Shown here: one piece after another, positions 9,028 through 16,919 of the stretch
How positions within the stretch are numbered: position 1 is the stretch's first letter
Layout: every line of letters starts with the position of its first letter
Origin: Granulosicoccaceae sp. 1_MG-2023
GTDB lineage: Bacteria; Pseudomonadota; Gammaproteobacteria; Granulosicoccales; Granulosicoccaceae
Reading direction: 5' to 3'
DNA length: 64,000 nucleotides
NCBI GenBank assembly: GCA_030546905.1
Contig: JAUOPI010000009.1
Span: 1 to 64,000, forward strand
The notes under the pieces: model-generated
Databases searched by the model: none
Seen by the model: only the letters and a program-made list of their open reading frames with translations
What the model was told of the DNA's origin: nothing
Translations under genes and position numbers: made by a program

Positions 9028-10560
9028 ATGACAATCATTAAACAAGACGACCTGATCGACAGCGTTACCGACGCGCTGCAGTTCATCTCCTACTATCACC
9101 CGAAGGACTTTATCGACGCCGTACACCGCGCCTACGAGATGGAAGAGTCCCCGGCCGCGCGTGACGCGATGGCGCAGATTCTGATCAACTCGCGCATGTG
9201 CGCAGAGGGCAAACGCCCGATCTGTCAGGACACCGGCATCGTCACCGCCTTCGTCAAAATCGGCATGGACGTTCAGTGGGAAGGCGATATGAGCGTCGCC
9301 GACATGATCAACGAAGGTGTTCGCCGCGCCTACACCTGCCCGGACAACAAGCTGCGCGCCTCCATCCTCAACGATCCGGCCGGCGCACGCAAAAACACCG
9401 GCGATAACACACCGGCGGTCATTCACTACGAAGTCGTGCCCGGCAATACCGTCGAAGTCGAAGTGGCAGCCAAGGGCGGCGGCTCGGAAAACAAGTCCAA
9501 AATGGCCATGCTCAACCCCAGCGACAGCATCGTTGACTGGGTACTGAAAACCGTACCGACCATGGGCGCCGGCTGGTGCCCGCCCGGTATGCTCGGCATC
9601 GGCATCGGCGGCACCGCCGAGAAAGCCATGGTCATGGCCAAGCAATCCCTGATGGCGCCGATCGACATTCAGGAACTCAAAGCCCGCGGCCCGCAAAACC
9701 GCGCCGAAGAGCTGCGTCTGGAGCTGTTCGAAAAGGTCAATCAGCTGGGCATAGGCGCCCAGGGCCTCGGTGGTCTGACCACCGTGCTGGATGTTAAAAT
9801 CCTCGATTACCCGACGCACGCCGCGTCCCTGCCGGTGGCCATGATCCCGAACTGCGCGGCAACCCGCCATGCGCACTTCACCCTGACTGGCGACGGCCCT
9901 GCCCTGCAGACACCGCCAAAACTGTCCGACTGGCCGGAAATCACCTGGAACGCCGGCCCCAACGCACGCCACGTCAATCTCGACACGGTCACCCCCGAAG
10001 AGGTCCAGAGCTGGAAACCGGGCGAGACCCTGCTGCTCTCAGGCAAGATGCTGACCGGCCGCGATGCCGCGCACAAACGCATCCAGACGCTCTTTGAAAA
10101 CGGCGAATCCCTGCCCGAAGGCGTGGATCTGAACGGCCGCTTTATCTACTACGTCGGCCCGGTCGACGCGGTACGTGACGAAGCGGTCGGCCCGGCCGGC
10201 CCGACCACCTCCACGCGCATGGACAAGTTCACTGACATGATGCTGGAAAAAACCGGCCTGCTCGGCATGATCGGTAAAGCCGAACGCGGACCGGCAGCGG
10301 TCGATTCCATCAAAAAACACAAGTCGGTATACCTGATGGCCGTAGGCGGCGCCGCTTACCTCGTGTCCCGTGCCATTACTTCCGCACGCGTGGTCGCTTT
10401 TGAGGACCTCGGTATGGAAGCGATCCACGAGTTCGAAGTCAAAGACATGCCCGTGACCGTGGCCGTGGACAGCAACGGTGAAGCCGTGCACACCACCGGC
10501 CCGCAGACCTGGAAAGCGAAAATCGCCTCCGGCGAAGTCTCTCCGGTCTACTTTAAGTAA
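9028..10560 (+). CDS. fumA: Class I (iron-sulfur) fumarate hydratase
   Basis: Reversible hydration of fumarate to malate in the TCA cycle by the oxygen-sensitive [4Fe-4S] enzyme. At 510 residues it is the single-chain form, close to Pseudomonas and slightly shorter than E. coli FumA. The N-terminal half carries the three cluster cysteines, Cys66 (KRPICQDTG), Cys184 (GAGWCPPG) and Cys276 (PNCAATRH). The C-terminal half is the beta domain (RFIYYVGPVDAV, GPAGPTTSTRMDKF). ATG at 9028 is chosen over a TTG four codons upstream. Monocistronic, followed by a GC hairpin. Confidence 0.95.
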   Translation: MTIIKQDDLIDSVTDALQFISYYHPKDFIDAVHRAYEMEESPAARDAMAQILINSRMCAEGKRPICQDTGIVTAFVKIGMDVQWEGDMSVADMINEGVRRAYTCPDNKLRASILNDPAGARKNTGDNTPAVIHYEVVPGNTVEVEVAAKGGGSENKSKMAMLNPSDSIVDWVLKTVPTMGAGWCPPGMLGIGIGGTAEKAMVMAKQSLMAPIDIQELKARGPQNRAEELRLELFEKVNQLGIGAQGLGGLTTVLDVKILDYPTHAASLPVAMIPNCAATRHAHFTLTGDGPALQTPPKLSDWPEITWNAGPNARHVNLDTVTPEEVQSWKPGETLLLSGKMLTGRDAAHKRIQTLFENGESLPEGVDLNGRFIYYVGPVDAVRDEAVGPAGPTTSTRMDKFTDMMLEKTGLLGMIGKAERGPAAVDSIKKHKSVYLMAVGGAAYLVSRAITSARVVAFEDLGMEAIHEFEVKDMPVTVAVDSNGEAVHTTGPQTWKAKIASGEVSPVYFK

Positions 10561-10569
10561 TCCCCGCGA

Positions 10570-10596
10570 TGCCGGCGGCCGAGCGCGCCGCCGGCA
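10570..10596 (+). terminator. GC-rich hairpin after fumarase
   Basis: A perfect 10-bp stem (10570-10579 with 10587-10596) with a 7-base loop lies 10 bases after the stop codon. There is no T-run, so it may stabilise the mRNA end or assist Rho-dependent ending rather than act as an intrinsic terminator. Confidence 0.35.
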
Positions 10597-10697
10597 CAAT
10601 CACCTTGCCTCACTGCAAGCGCCTGCGGTTGCCAAGTCCGCGCCCTGCCGCTACTCTTTGCCGCCTTCTGATCAACTTCTGACCCAGAGAGCGCACT

Positions 10698-11039
10698 ATG
10701 AACCCGCGACGTCACGGTTTAGCAGTTTTTTCCTTTTGTATCATGAGCCTGGTGCTGACAGCCTGCGCCGGCGGCGGCAGTTCCACCGCTGTATCCGATA
10801 CCCGCCCGGTCGGCAAAGTCAGCCAATGCAAGAGTGGCGACACCCATATCGCCGACTCCTCACAATGCCTGCAGGATGAGGCGGCCTGTTACCCACTGAC
10901 CGACGGCAGCTGGTGCACCGGACCACGCGGCGAAACCTGCCCCAACGGCACCCGTGAACTGAAATCCGGCCAAAGCTGCCCCAGCGGTGCCAAATGCTTC
11001 AAGCCCTCCGCTTCACTGCATTGCGTCATCGACCTGTAA
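10698..11039 (+). CDS. Small cysteine-rich lipoprotein, unknown function
   Basis: 113 residues. A lipoprotein signal ends in LTAC with the lipidated Cys near residue 23, followed by a Gly/Ser linker. The mature part has nine more cysteines spread over about 70 residues (for example QCKSGD, SQCLQD, ACYPLT, WCTGPR, ETCPNG, SCPSGAKCF, LHCVI), suggesting several disulfides in the periplasm or on the outer membrane. I do not recognise the family. The rlmA start lies 7 bases after its stop, so the two are probably co-transcribed, with no functional link implied. Confidence 0.7.
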   Translation: MNPRRHGLAVFSFCIMSLVLTACAGGGSSTAVSDTRPVGKVSQCKSGDTHIADSSQCLQDEAACYPLTDGSWCTGPRGETCPNGTRELKSGQSCPSGAKCFKPSASLHCVIDL

Positions 11040-11046
11040 CACACTG

Positions 11047-11865
11047 ATGCAGGACACGACCGGCAGCATCTGGCAGTGCCCGCTCTGCCGCTCGGACCTG
11101 CGCCCGTCTGCCTCGCAGGGCAGCTGGTCCTGCAGCAGCGGGCACAGCTTTGATACGGCACGTGAAGGCTATCTTCATCTGCTGCCGGTACAAAAACGCA
11201 AGTCGCGCACCCCGGGCGACAGCAAAGCGATGATGCAGGCCCGCCGCCGCTTTCTCGAAGGCGGTTATTATCGCCCGCTGACCGATGCGCTGAACCGGCA
11301 TATACCCGCAACGGGGCGACTGCTGGATCTCGGTTGCGGCGAGGGCTATTACAGCCGGCAGATCCGCCGGCAGGCAGACCCGCCGGCGATCTTCGCCTGT
11401 GATATCAGCAAAGATGCTGTCCGCCTCTGCGCACGCGGGCTGGACGCCGCTCACAGCGCGGTGGCCTCGTCCTTCGACCTGCCGGTCAAGCCTGCCTCAC
11501 TGGAGGCCGTGCTGACGGTTTTCGCGCCGGTGAAATTTGCCGAGCTGGCGCGCATCCTCAAGCCGGGCGGGGTCTTTATCCGGGTTTCCCCGGGAGCCGG
11601 ACATCTCCTGCAAATCCGCCGGCAACTCTACGAACAAATCAAGACCGACACCGGCACGGCTGCCGCGCCTGAACCCTTCAGGCTGATCGCCGATGAGAAT
11701 GTGCGTTTTGATTTCTTACCCGAAGACCGACAGGCAATGATGGCCTTGCTGGCGATGACGCCGCACTACTGGAAAGCCCGTGCAGAAAAAAAACAGCAGC
11801 TGGAAAACCAGCCGCCGTTTTCAGTGAGCGCGGACTTTGTTCTGCAAGTCTGGCAACGAGACTGA
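11047..11865 (+). CDS. rlmA: 23S rRNA (guanine-745-N1)-methyltransferase
   Basis: RlmA (RrmA) methylates G745 of 23S rRNA using SAM. It has 272 residues. The N-terminal zinc site has the ligands Cys11, Cys14 (WQCPLC), Cys29 and His33 (SCSSGHSFD), then the family signature REGYLHLLPVQ...SRTPGDSKAMMQARR, the Rossmann SAM loop LLDLGCGEGYYS, and ILKPGGVFIRVSPG. ATG at 11047 matches the E. coli start; the frame is open 20 codons upstream without conservation. It ends one base before the convergent gph stop. Confidence 0.93.
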   Translation: MQDTTGSIWQCPLCRSDLRPSASQGSWSCSSGHSFDTAREGYLHLLPVQKRKSRTPGDSKAMMQARRRFLEGGYYRPLTDALNRHIPATGRLLDLGCGEGYYSRQIRRQADPPAIFACDISKDAVRLCARGLDAAHSAVASSFDLPVKPASLEAVLTVFAPVKFAELARILKPGGVFIRVSPGAGHLLQIRRQLYEQIKTDTGTAAAPEPFRLIADENVRFDFLPEDRQAMMALLAMTPHYWKARAEKKQQLENQPPFSVSADFVLQVWQRD

Positions 11866-11866
11866 G

Positions 11867-12556
11867 CTAGCCGCTGATCCTGTCATCCGGCACGCGCTCA
11901 GCCAGCTCACGGATCGATGATACAAGCAAATCCGGCGCGGCCGATTCGATCGCCTCACCGTGGTTATAGCCGTAGGGCACGGCCACCGCAGTCATCCCGG
12001 CAGCGCGCGCTGCGGCCATATCATGGCGTGAATCGCCCACCATCCAGCTTTGCGCCGCCGGCACATCCAGACAGCTCAGCGCGTGCCACAGGGGCTCCGG
12101 CTCAGGCTTGCATTTATCCAGAGTATCGCCGCACACCACCACACTGAAAAAGCGGTCTATATCCATAGCCGCCAACAAGGGCCCGGTAAACTGCGTTGCC
12201 TTGTTGGTCACGATGCCCAGCGCAATACCGCGCTTGTGCAGATCCTGCAGCCCTTCGCGCGCGCCATCGAACAACACGCTGCGCCGGCCGTTCTGCTGTG
12301 CATAGATGCGCCGGAAATGCGCCAGCGCAGCGGCTAGCAAAGCGGCATCGGGCTCGGCTTGCATATCGCCGGTCAGGCCGCGTTTGACCAGCCGCTCAAT
12401 ACCGTTGCCGACCCAGTTGCTGACCTTATCCAAACCGGCCGCAGGCAAGCCCAGCTCAAGCAGGGTGCTGTCCAGTGCGAATGCAAGATCGGGCAAGGAA
12501 TCGACCAGTGTGCCGTCCAGATCGAACAGAATCGCCTGCGGCCGGGACAACCGCAT
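11867..12556 (-). CDS. gph: Phosphoglycolate phosphatase
   Basis: HAD-superfamily phosphatase of 229 residues that removes 2-phosphoglycolate formed during DNA 3'-end repair. HAD motif I is LFDLDGTLVDS (nucleophile Asp), motif II is GIVTNKA, motif III is around DKCKPEPEP, and motif IV is MVGDSRHDMAAARAAG. Its start overlaps the rpe stop by a few bases (ATGA-type junction), the usual rpe-gph pairing in gammaproteobacteria. Confidence 0.93.
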   Translation of the reverse strand: MRLSRPQAILFDLDGTLVDSLPDLAFALDSTLLELGLPAAGLDKVSNWVGNGIERLVKRGLTGDMQAEPDAALLAAALAHFRRIYAQQNGRRSVLFDGAREGLQDLHKRGIALGIVTNKATQFTGPLLAAMDIDRFFSVVVCGDTLDKCKPEPEPLWHALSCLDVPAAQSWMVGDSRHDMAAARAAGMTAVAVPYGYNHGEAIESAAPDLLVSSIRELAERVPDDRISG

Positions 12557-13242
12557 CAGAGCCCTTCCAGCTCACCACGCATGGCGGCTATCACGCTGTC
12601 ATAACGATTGGGATCGGCATCATTGGCGGCACCGAAGATCGCCGAACCGGCGACAAAGGTGTCCGCCCCGGCCTGTGCGATCTCACGGATATTGTTGACC
12701 TTCACACCACCGTCGATCTCCAGCCGGATATCGCGGCCACTGGCATCGATCAGCGCGCGGGCCTCACGCAGTTTATCCAGCGCAGCCGGAATAAAGCTCT
12801 GTCCGCCAAAGCCGGGGTTAACCGACATCAGCAAAACCATATCCACCTTATCCAGCACATAGCGCAGGCAATCGAGCGGTGTGGCAGGATTAAACACCAG
12901 CCCGGCTTTGCAGCCGTGTTCGCGGATCAGCTGCAGGCTGCGGTCGACATGTTTACTCGCTTCGGGATGAAAGGTGATATAGCTGGCACCGGCGGCGGCA
13001 AAATCGGGAATAATCCGGTCGACCGGCTCGACCATCAGATGCACATCGATCGGTGCGGTCACGCCGTGCTTGCGCAGCGCTTCGCAAACCAGCGGACCGA
13101 TGGTCAGATTCGGCACATAATGATTGTCCATCACATCAAAGTGGACAATATCCGCACCGGCGGCCAACACCTGATCGACTTCCTCACCCAGACGGGCAAA
13201 ATCGGCGGAAAGAATAGACGGGGCAATTAACATGTCGGCCAT
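12556..13242 (-). CDS. rpe: Ribulose-phosphate 3-epimerase
   Basis: Interconverts ribulose 5-phosphate and xylulose 5-phosphate in the pentose phosphate pathway. TIM barrel of 228 residues with [33 protein letters not shown] (metal-binding His/Asp), [23 protein letters not shown] and [10 protein letters not shown]. It could start at residue 1 or at MLIAPS three codons later. Upstream partner of gph, overlapping at the stop/start. Confidence 0.96.
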   Translation of the reverse strand: MADMLIAPSILSADFARLGEEVDQVLAAGADIVHFDVMDNHYVPNLTIGPLVCEALRKHGVTAPIDVHLMVEPVDRIIPDFAAAGASYITFHPEASKHVDRSLQLIREHGCKAGLVFNPATPLDCLRYVLDKVDMVLLMSVNPGFGGQSFIPAALDKLREARALIDASGRDIRLEIDGGVKVNNIREIAQAGADTFVAGSAIFGAANDADPNRYDSVIAAMRGELEGL

Positions 13243-13457
13243 GCCGGCACTCCTGAAGTTAAATCGGACGGAGCGCCATTATACGGCCCGCAGCGCCTGA
13301 GAACGAAACGGCAGCCACAGGCAGTGGCAAACAGGTTCTTTGGGCTATCAATCCTATTGATGAGCAAGCACGTCTGAGAGGCCTATTCCGCCGCCGGCAA
13401 GCCTGCTGTTACGCTGCCATGCCAGCCTTACGACGCCGACCATCACGGAGACACAGC

Positions 13458-13766
13458 ATGAAACTTTCTTCACTTGTTTTTGCAGGCACGCTGCTGCTTG
13501 CCCATACGACTGCCAACGCCGCCGGTGAAGAACTGGCCAACAACAGCGGCTGCCTGGCCTGCCACAGCATCGACACACAGCTGATCGGCCCGGCGTATAA
13601 AGACGTTGCGGCCAAATACCGCGATGAAGCCGGTGCCGCAGAACTGCTGGCTGAAAAGGTCAAATCCGGTGGTTCCGGCACCTGGGGCAACATGCCCATG
13701 CCGCCCAATGCGCATGTCAAAGATGAAGATATCCGCGCGATTGTGGCGTGGATTCTGTCGCTCTGA
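13458..13766 (+). CDS. Small class I c-type cytochrome
   Basis: Periplasmic electron carrier of 102 residues. A signal peptide covers residues 1 to about 21 (cleavage after ANA). A single haem site, CLACHSID, and the likely Met axial ligand in NMPMPPNAHV follow. The C-terminal helix DIRAIVAWILSL is typical of cytochrome c-551/c-552. ATG at 13458 is preceded by a GGAG; an upstream in-frame ATG would break the signal peptide. It stands alone between rpe and the next gene, so the redox partner is unknown. Confidence 0.88.
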   Translation: MKLSSLVFAGTLLLAHTTANAAGEELANNSGCLACHSIDTQLIGPAYKDVAAKYRDEAGAAELLAEKVKSGGSGTWGNMPMPPNAHVKDEDIRAIVAWILSL

Positions 13767-13905
13767 GGCCGGACCGGCGCAGCATGCCGGGACAATCTCG
13801 ACTGTTCATCAAAACACCCTATTGCGTATCAAATCCGGCTCACCCTGAGCCGATATAAGTCAGGTCGACTCTCCGTCATGGCGAATATTTCCAGGGAAGC
13901 CTATT

Positions 13906-15165
13906 TTGAACGCGCAAACAGATCACGCCTCTGCAATAGCCCGGCCCGGGCAGACCAGCTCTGCCGCTCTTGACCTGACCTCTCTGGCAGCGCCACTGGC
14001 TGCCGGCGTGGAAGCGAACTCCCTGAAACTGACTCACCGCGCCCTGATGACCGCGGTCAAGTGCGGCGCCGGCAGTGTCTTTATCGAACCCGAAGACGGT
14101 CTGACGCGGCTGCGCTTTCGTATCGGCCGCCAGCTGCGCGAAGAAATCGTCTACGCAGACGAGGCGCTGTTTGAAGCAGGAACCGTGCTGCGCACCCTGA
14201 GCGGCAACAGCCGTACAGCGGACAGCGCCGGGCCCGAACAGGTGTCCATTCTGATCGACAGCGATATTCATGACATCCAGCTCGCCCCTTTACAGACCCG
14301 CCAGGGCGAGGCGCTGACGCTGCATATTCAAAAGCGGCTTCGTTACGCCCCAACGCTCGACGAGCTCGGCATGTCGCCACCCACCCTGCGGCGCCTGCGC
14401 GAAATCAGCCGCGAGCAGAACGGCCTGATACTGCTGGCCGGTGACTGCCGGCACAGTCTGCAGCTGCTGAACTACGCCATGCTGCAGGATCTCAATTGTC
14501 CGGATCTGCGGATTATTTCCATCGAAGAGCGCGTCCGTCTGCCGCTGCCGCGGGTCGCCCAGCTGACGCTGCCGTCAAGCCGCGCGGCGCGCGAAGACCT
14601 GCTCAGCAGCCTGCATTTGCAGGACCCGGATATCGTCTCGCTGCAGTTGATCAATGAACGGCGCTTTTTTGCCGGTTTGCTGGAAACGGCCGCCGGCAAC
14701 CGCCGCATGCTGGCCGGGGTCGAAGCGCGCACCGCTACCCGCGCGCTGCACCGCCTGCGCAGCCTGCAGCTACGCCTGGCCGATCTGGCACCCTTGCTCG
14801 GCGGGATCGTTTCCAGCCAGCAACTGCGGACTATTTGTCCGCACTGCAAACATGTCCATCACCCGCTGGAAAAAGAAAGTCACTGGATCAGGGAAAACTT
14901 TCCCGGTGCACGCACTGAGAAACTGGTCTTTGCAGAAGGAGAAGGCTGCGACGCCTGTGCCTGGACCGGACTGGGACCGGCCAGAAGCCTGTACGATGTG
15001 GTGGAGATTGATCAGGAAATGCGTGCCGCCATTGCCTGCGACGATATGCAGGCGTTTAATACCGCGTTGGCACTGCATCCGGGATTTCAGTCGCTGCGTG
15101 AAAAAGCATTCAAGCTCGCCTGCAAAGGCGAGGTCTCACTCGCGCAGGCAATGACTGTGGTGTAA
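13906..15165 (+). CDS. GspE/PilB-like protein with degenerate P-loop (pseudo-ATPase)
   Basis: 419 residues, clearly related to type II secretion / type IV pilus assembly ATPases but without their catalytic motifs. The N2-type domain is recognisable (GSVFIEPEDGLTRLRFRIGRQLRE, about 56-79). Where the Walker A GPTGSGKTT belongs the sequence reads LLAGDCRHSLQLL (176-188). The Walker B equivalent is DPDIVSLQLIN (240-250) without the Gly-Glu-Arg-Asp residues, and the His box is GVEART (271-276). The C-terminal zinc motifs are kept (CPHC 311-314, CDAC 348-351, then TGLGPARSLYDVVEID). The only start I can find is TTG at 13906 with AGGGA upstream. No other pilus or secretion genes are adjacent. It probably acts as a regulatory or scaffolding homologue. 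Confidence 0.75.
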   Translation: MNAQTDHASAIARPGQTSSAALDLTSLAAPLAAGVEANSLKLTHRALMTAVKCGAGSVFIEPEDGLTRLRFRIGRQLREEIVYADEALFEAGTVLRTLSGNSRTADSAGPEQVSILIDSDIHDIQLAPLQTRQGEALTLHIQKRLRYAPTLDELGMSPPTLRRLREISREQNGLILLAGDCRHSLQLLNYAMLQDLNCPDLRIISIEERVRLPLPRVAQLTLPSSRAAREDLLSSLHLQDPDIVSLQLINERRFFAGLLETAAGNRRMLAGVEARTATRALHRLRSLQLRLADLAPLLGGIVSSQQLRTICPHCKHVHHPLEKESHWIRENFPGARTEKLVFAEGEGCDACAWTGLGPARSLYDVVEIDQEMRAAIACDDMQAFNTALALHPGFQSLREKAFKLACKGEVSLAQAMTVV

Positions 15166-15188
15166 ACCGGACGCGGTCACAAACCGCT

Positions 15189-15428
15189 TCAGCGGGTTTT
15201 CTCGGCCGGGCGGCGGGAAATGACCACCATCGCCACCAGCGATAAGACCAACACCAATACGACCCGGGAGAAATCCGCATCCGCGCCGGCGCTCAGTTCC
15301 GAGCCGACAATATGCGAAACCTCGTTGTATTCGTTCCGGTATACCATGGCAACCGTCTCGACGGCCCCGCTTGCATCGCCTGCGGGAGCTGCGATCGCCA
15401 GTTCTGTCAAAGTTGTGTCGTCAGACAT
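15189..15428 (-). CDS. Small single-pass membrane protein, unknown
   Basis: 79 residues: an acidic, Ala/Thr-rich N-terminal 50 residues, one strongly hydrophobic segment (VVLVLVLSLVAMVVI, about 56-70), and a short basic tail (SRRPAEKTR). It has a GGA before the ATG and a plausible promoter upstream. I do not recognise a family. It may be real because start signals, membrane segment and charge pattern agree, but there is no homology support. Confidence 0.45.
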   Translation of the reverse strand: MSDDTTLTELAIAAPAGDASGAVETVAMVYRNEYNEVSHIVGSELSAGADADFSRVVLVLVLSLVAMVVISRRPAEKTR

Positions 15429-15891
15429 TTTGATTCCGGTAACAGTGAGAGTGTGTGTAGTTATAATGCCAAGTCACTGACGTTGAATTCTGTGTCCGGT
15501 GCCCCAGAGAACTGTGAAATATTCACATAAACGGCGGGAACCTGTGCTGACCGGCCCCGATTGACTGAACAAGCGTAAGTAATCGACACTATTTTGACGC
15601 GTGACAATGGCATTGTACAGAACCCGCGTATGATTTGAATGTAAACAATGCTGCAGCGCAATTATATTTTACACAAGCCCTTTTCCCGTCGCTGAGCCGG
15701 CAGCGGCCCGCGAGTCCATCCCCCCGGCCCGGCCAGCCGCGCGACTTTCCCTACGCCCTGTATTGTGTACATCAGTCTGTAAGCAGTGCTGCCGGACGGA
15801 TAGTACACATTGGTACTACCCTGAACACACACCAACTTGTATGGTCGGCAGTCAGCAATCTTCCAAACCACGCCGTAATCAAGAGGCCCCC
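15429..15891. other. Divergent intergenic region with candidate operator
   Basis: No credible gene in 463 bases. On the minus strand TTCAAC (15487-15482) and TATAAC (15465-15460), 16 bases apart, could drive the small membrane-protein gene. A spaced inverted repeat, TATTGTGTAC (15771-15780) and GTACACAT (15803-15810), lies about 85 bases before the ATP-grasp gene and could be an operator. Confidence 0.35.
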
Positions 15892-16890
15892 ATGAGCCAG
15901 CCTAAAATCGCGCTGTTCGGCGACCACGGTAGTCCGCAAGTCGACGCGATCCGCGCCGTATTCGATGACCGCGGTGTGCCTGTGCATGTGTTTGATATCC
16001 AACTCGGCGGCAACACCCGCCCGCAGGTGTTGATCAGCCCCGACAAACTGGTCTGGAACGGCGTGGATTTCAGCGCCATCGAAGCGGTGCACGTGCGCTG
16101 CATGGCCGTCAACACGCCGGTCGCCGTGCCGCCGGTCATGAACGAAACCAACCACGCCGCCTTACGTGAGCGCTTTCTCAGGGAGCAGGAATTTCAGTCC
16201 GTCACACGCAGCTTCTTTGCTCAGCTGCAGGCGCGCGGCAAACTGGTGGCCAATACCCTGACCCGCGCCTATGTGGATCACGACACCAAAGCCCAGCTTT
16301 ATCAGAAGCTGCACGATGCCGGCTTTTGTGTGCCCGATACGCTGATGACAAACGATGCCCGTCAGGCGGCGGCGTTTTTCGCGCGGGTCGGCGAGGCCGT
16401 TGCCAAACCCTCTATCGGCATAGGCTCCACACGCCGGGTCAGTGATTACGACAAACAACGTCTCGACGAATTAGACAAATCACCGGTGTTGTTTCAGGAA
16501 TTGATTGAAGGCGACACCATCCGTGTCCATATCGTCGGCGACAAGGTTGTATTAGCGCTGCGGATTATCTCAGGCGAAGGTCAGGTCGATTCACGTACCG
16601 ACCCGCAGGGTTTTGTCTATTTCCGGATGCCGGATGAGGAAGAGAGGAAACTGGTCGAAGCCACGCACTTTCTTGGGCTGCACTATGCGGCATGGGATAT
16701 TCTGGCGGCAAAAGACGGCCGCTTTGCTTACCTTGACTGCAACCCCGGCCCTTTTATTCTTTGGATCGGTGAGAACAACTCACGTGCGGTTTTCGAACAG
16801 CTGGCCAATATGCTGACCACCTATGCGGCTACGCGCTCACTGGCAGCGGCCTACGACGCGGTAATCCCCTGCACCGCCAGTCTTGATTAA
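15892..16890 (+). CDS. RimK-like ATP-grasp ligase
   Basis: 332 residues from ATG at 15892 (an upstream in-frame start would add 43 unconserved residues). The N-terminal pre-ATP-grasp domain (KIALFGDHGSPQVDAI) is followed by an ATP-grasp fold: QKLHDAGFCVPDTLMTND, VAKPSIGIGSTRRV, PVLFQELIEGDTIRVHIVGDKVVLALRI, and the metal-binding end AYLDCNPGPFILWIGENN. Such enzymes join a carboxylate, activated as acyl phosphate, to an amine or thiol. It is convergent with the KpsS-like gene beside a polysaccharide locus. The substrate cannot be read from the sequence. Confidence 0.75.
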   Translation: MSQPKIALFGDHGSPQVDAIRAVFDDRGVPVHVFDIQLGGNTRPQVLISPDKLVWNGVDFSAIEAVHVRCMAVNTPVAVPPVMNETNHAALRERFLREQEFQSVTRSFFAQLQARGKLVANTLTRAYVDHDTKAQLYQKLHDAGFCVPDTLMTNDARQAAAFFARVGEAVAKPSIGIGSTRRVSDYDKQRLDELDKSPVLFQELIEGDTIRVHIVGDKVVLALRIISGEGQVDSRTDPQGFVYFRMPDEEERKLVEATHFLGLHYAAWDILAAKDGRFAYLDCNPGPFILWIGENNSRAVFEQLANMLTTYAATRSLAAAYDAVIPCTASLD

Positions 16891-16919
16891 GCTCGGCAAA
16901 TCGTACCGGGCTTGATTTA

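Noticed and set aside
8860-9972. Long minus-strand reading frame opposite the fumarase gene
   Set aside because: The plus-strand frame encodes a full class I fumarase with all cluster cysteines. The opposite frame is a codon-bias shadow without recognisable motifs.
13348-13362. ATCAAT-CCT-ATTGAT palindrome near the cytochrome gene as an FNR site
   Set aside because: FNR sites are TTGAT-N4-ATCAA. Here the half-sites are in the opposite order, so it does not match. It may be chance or a different regulator.
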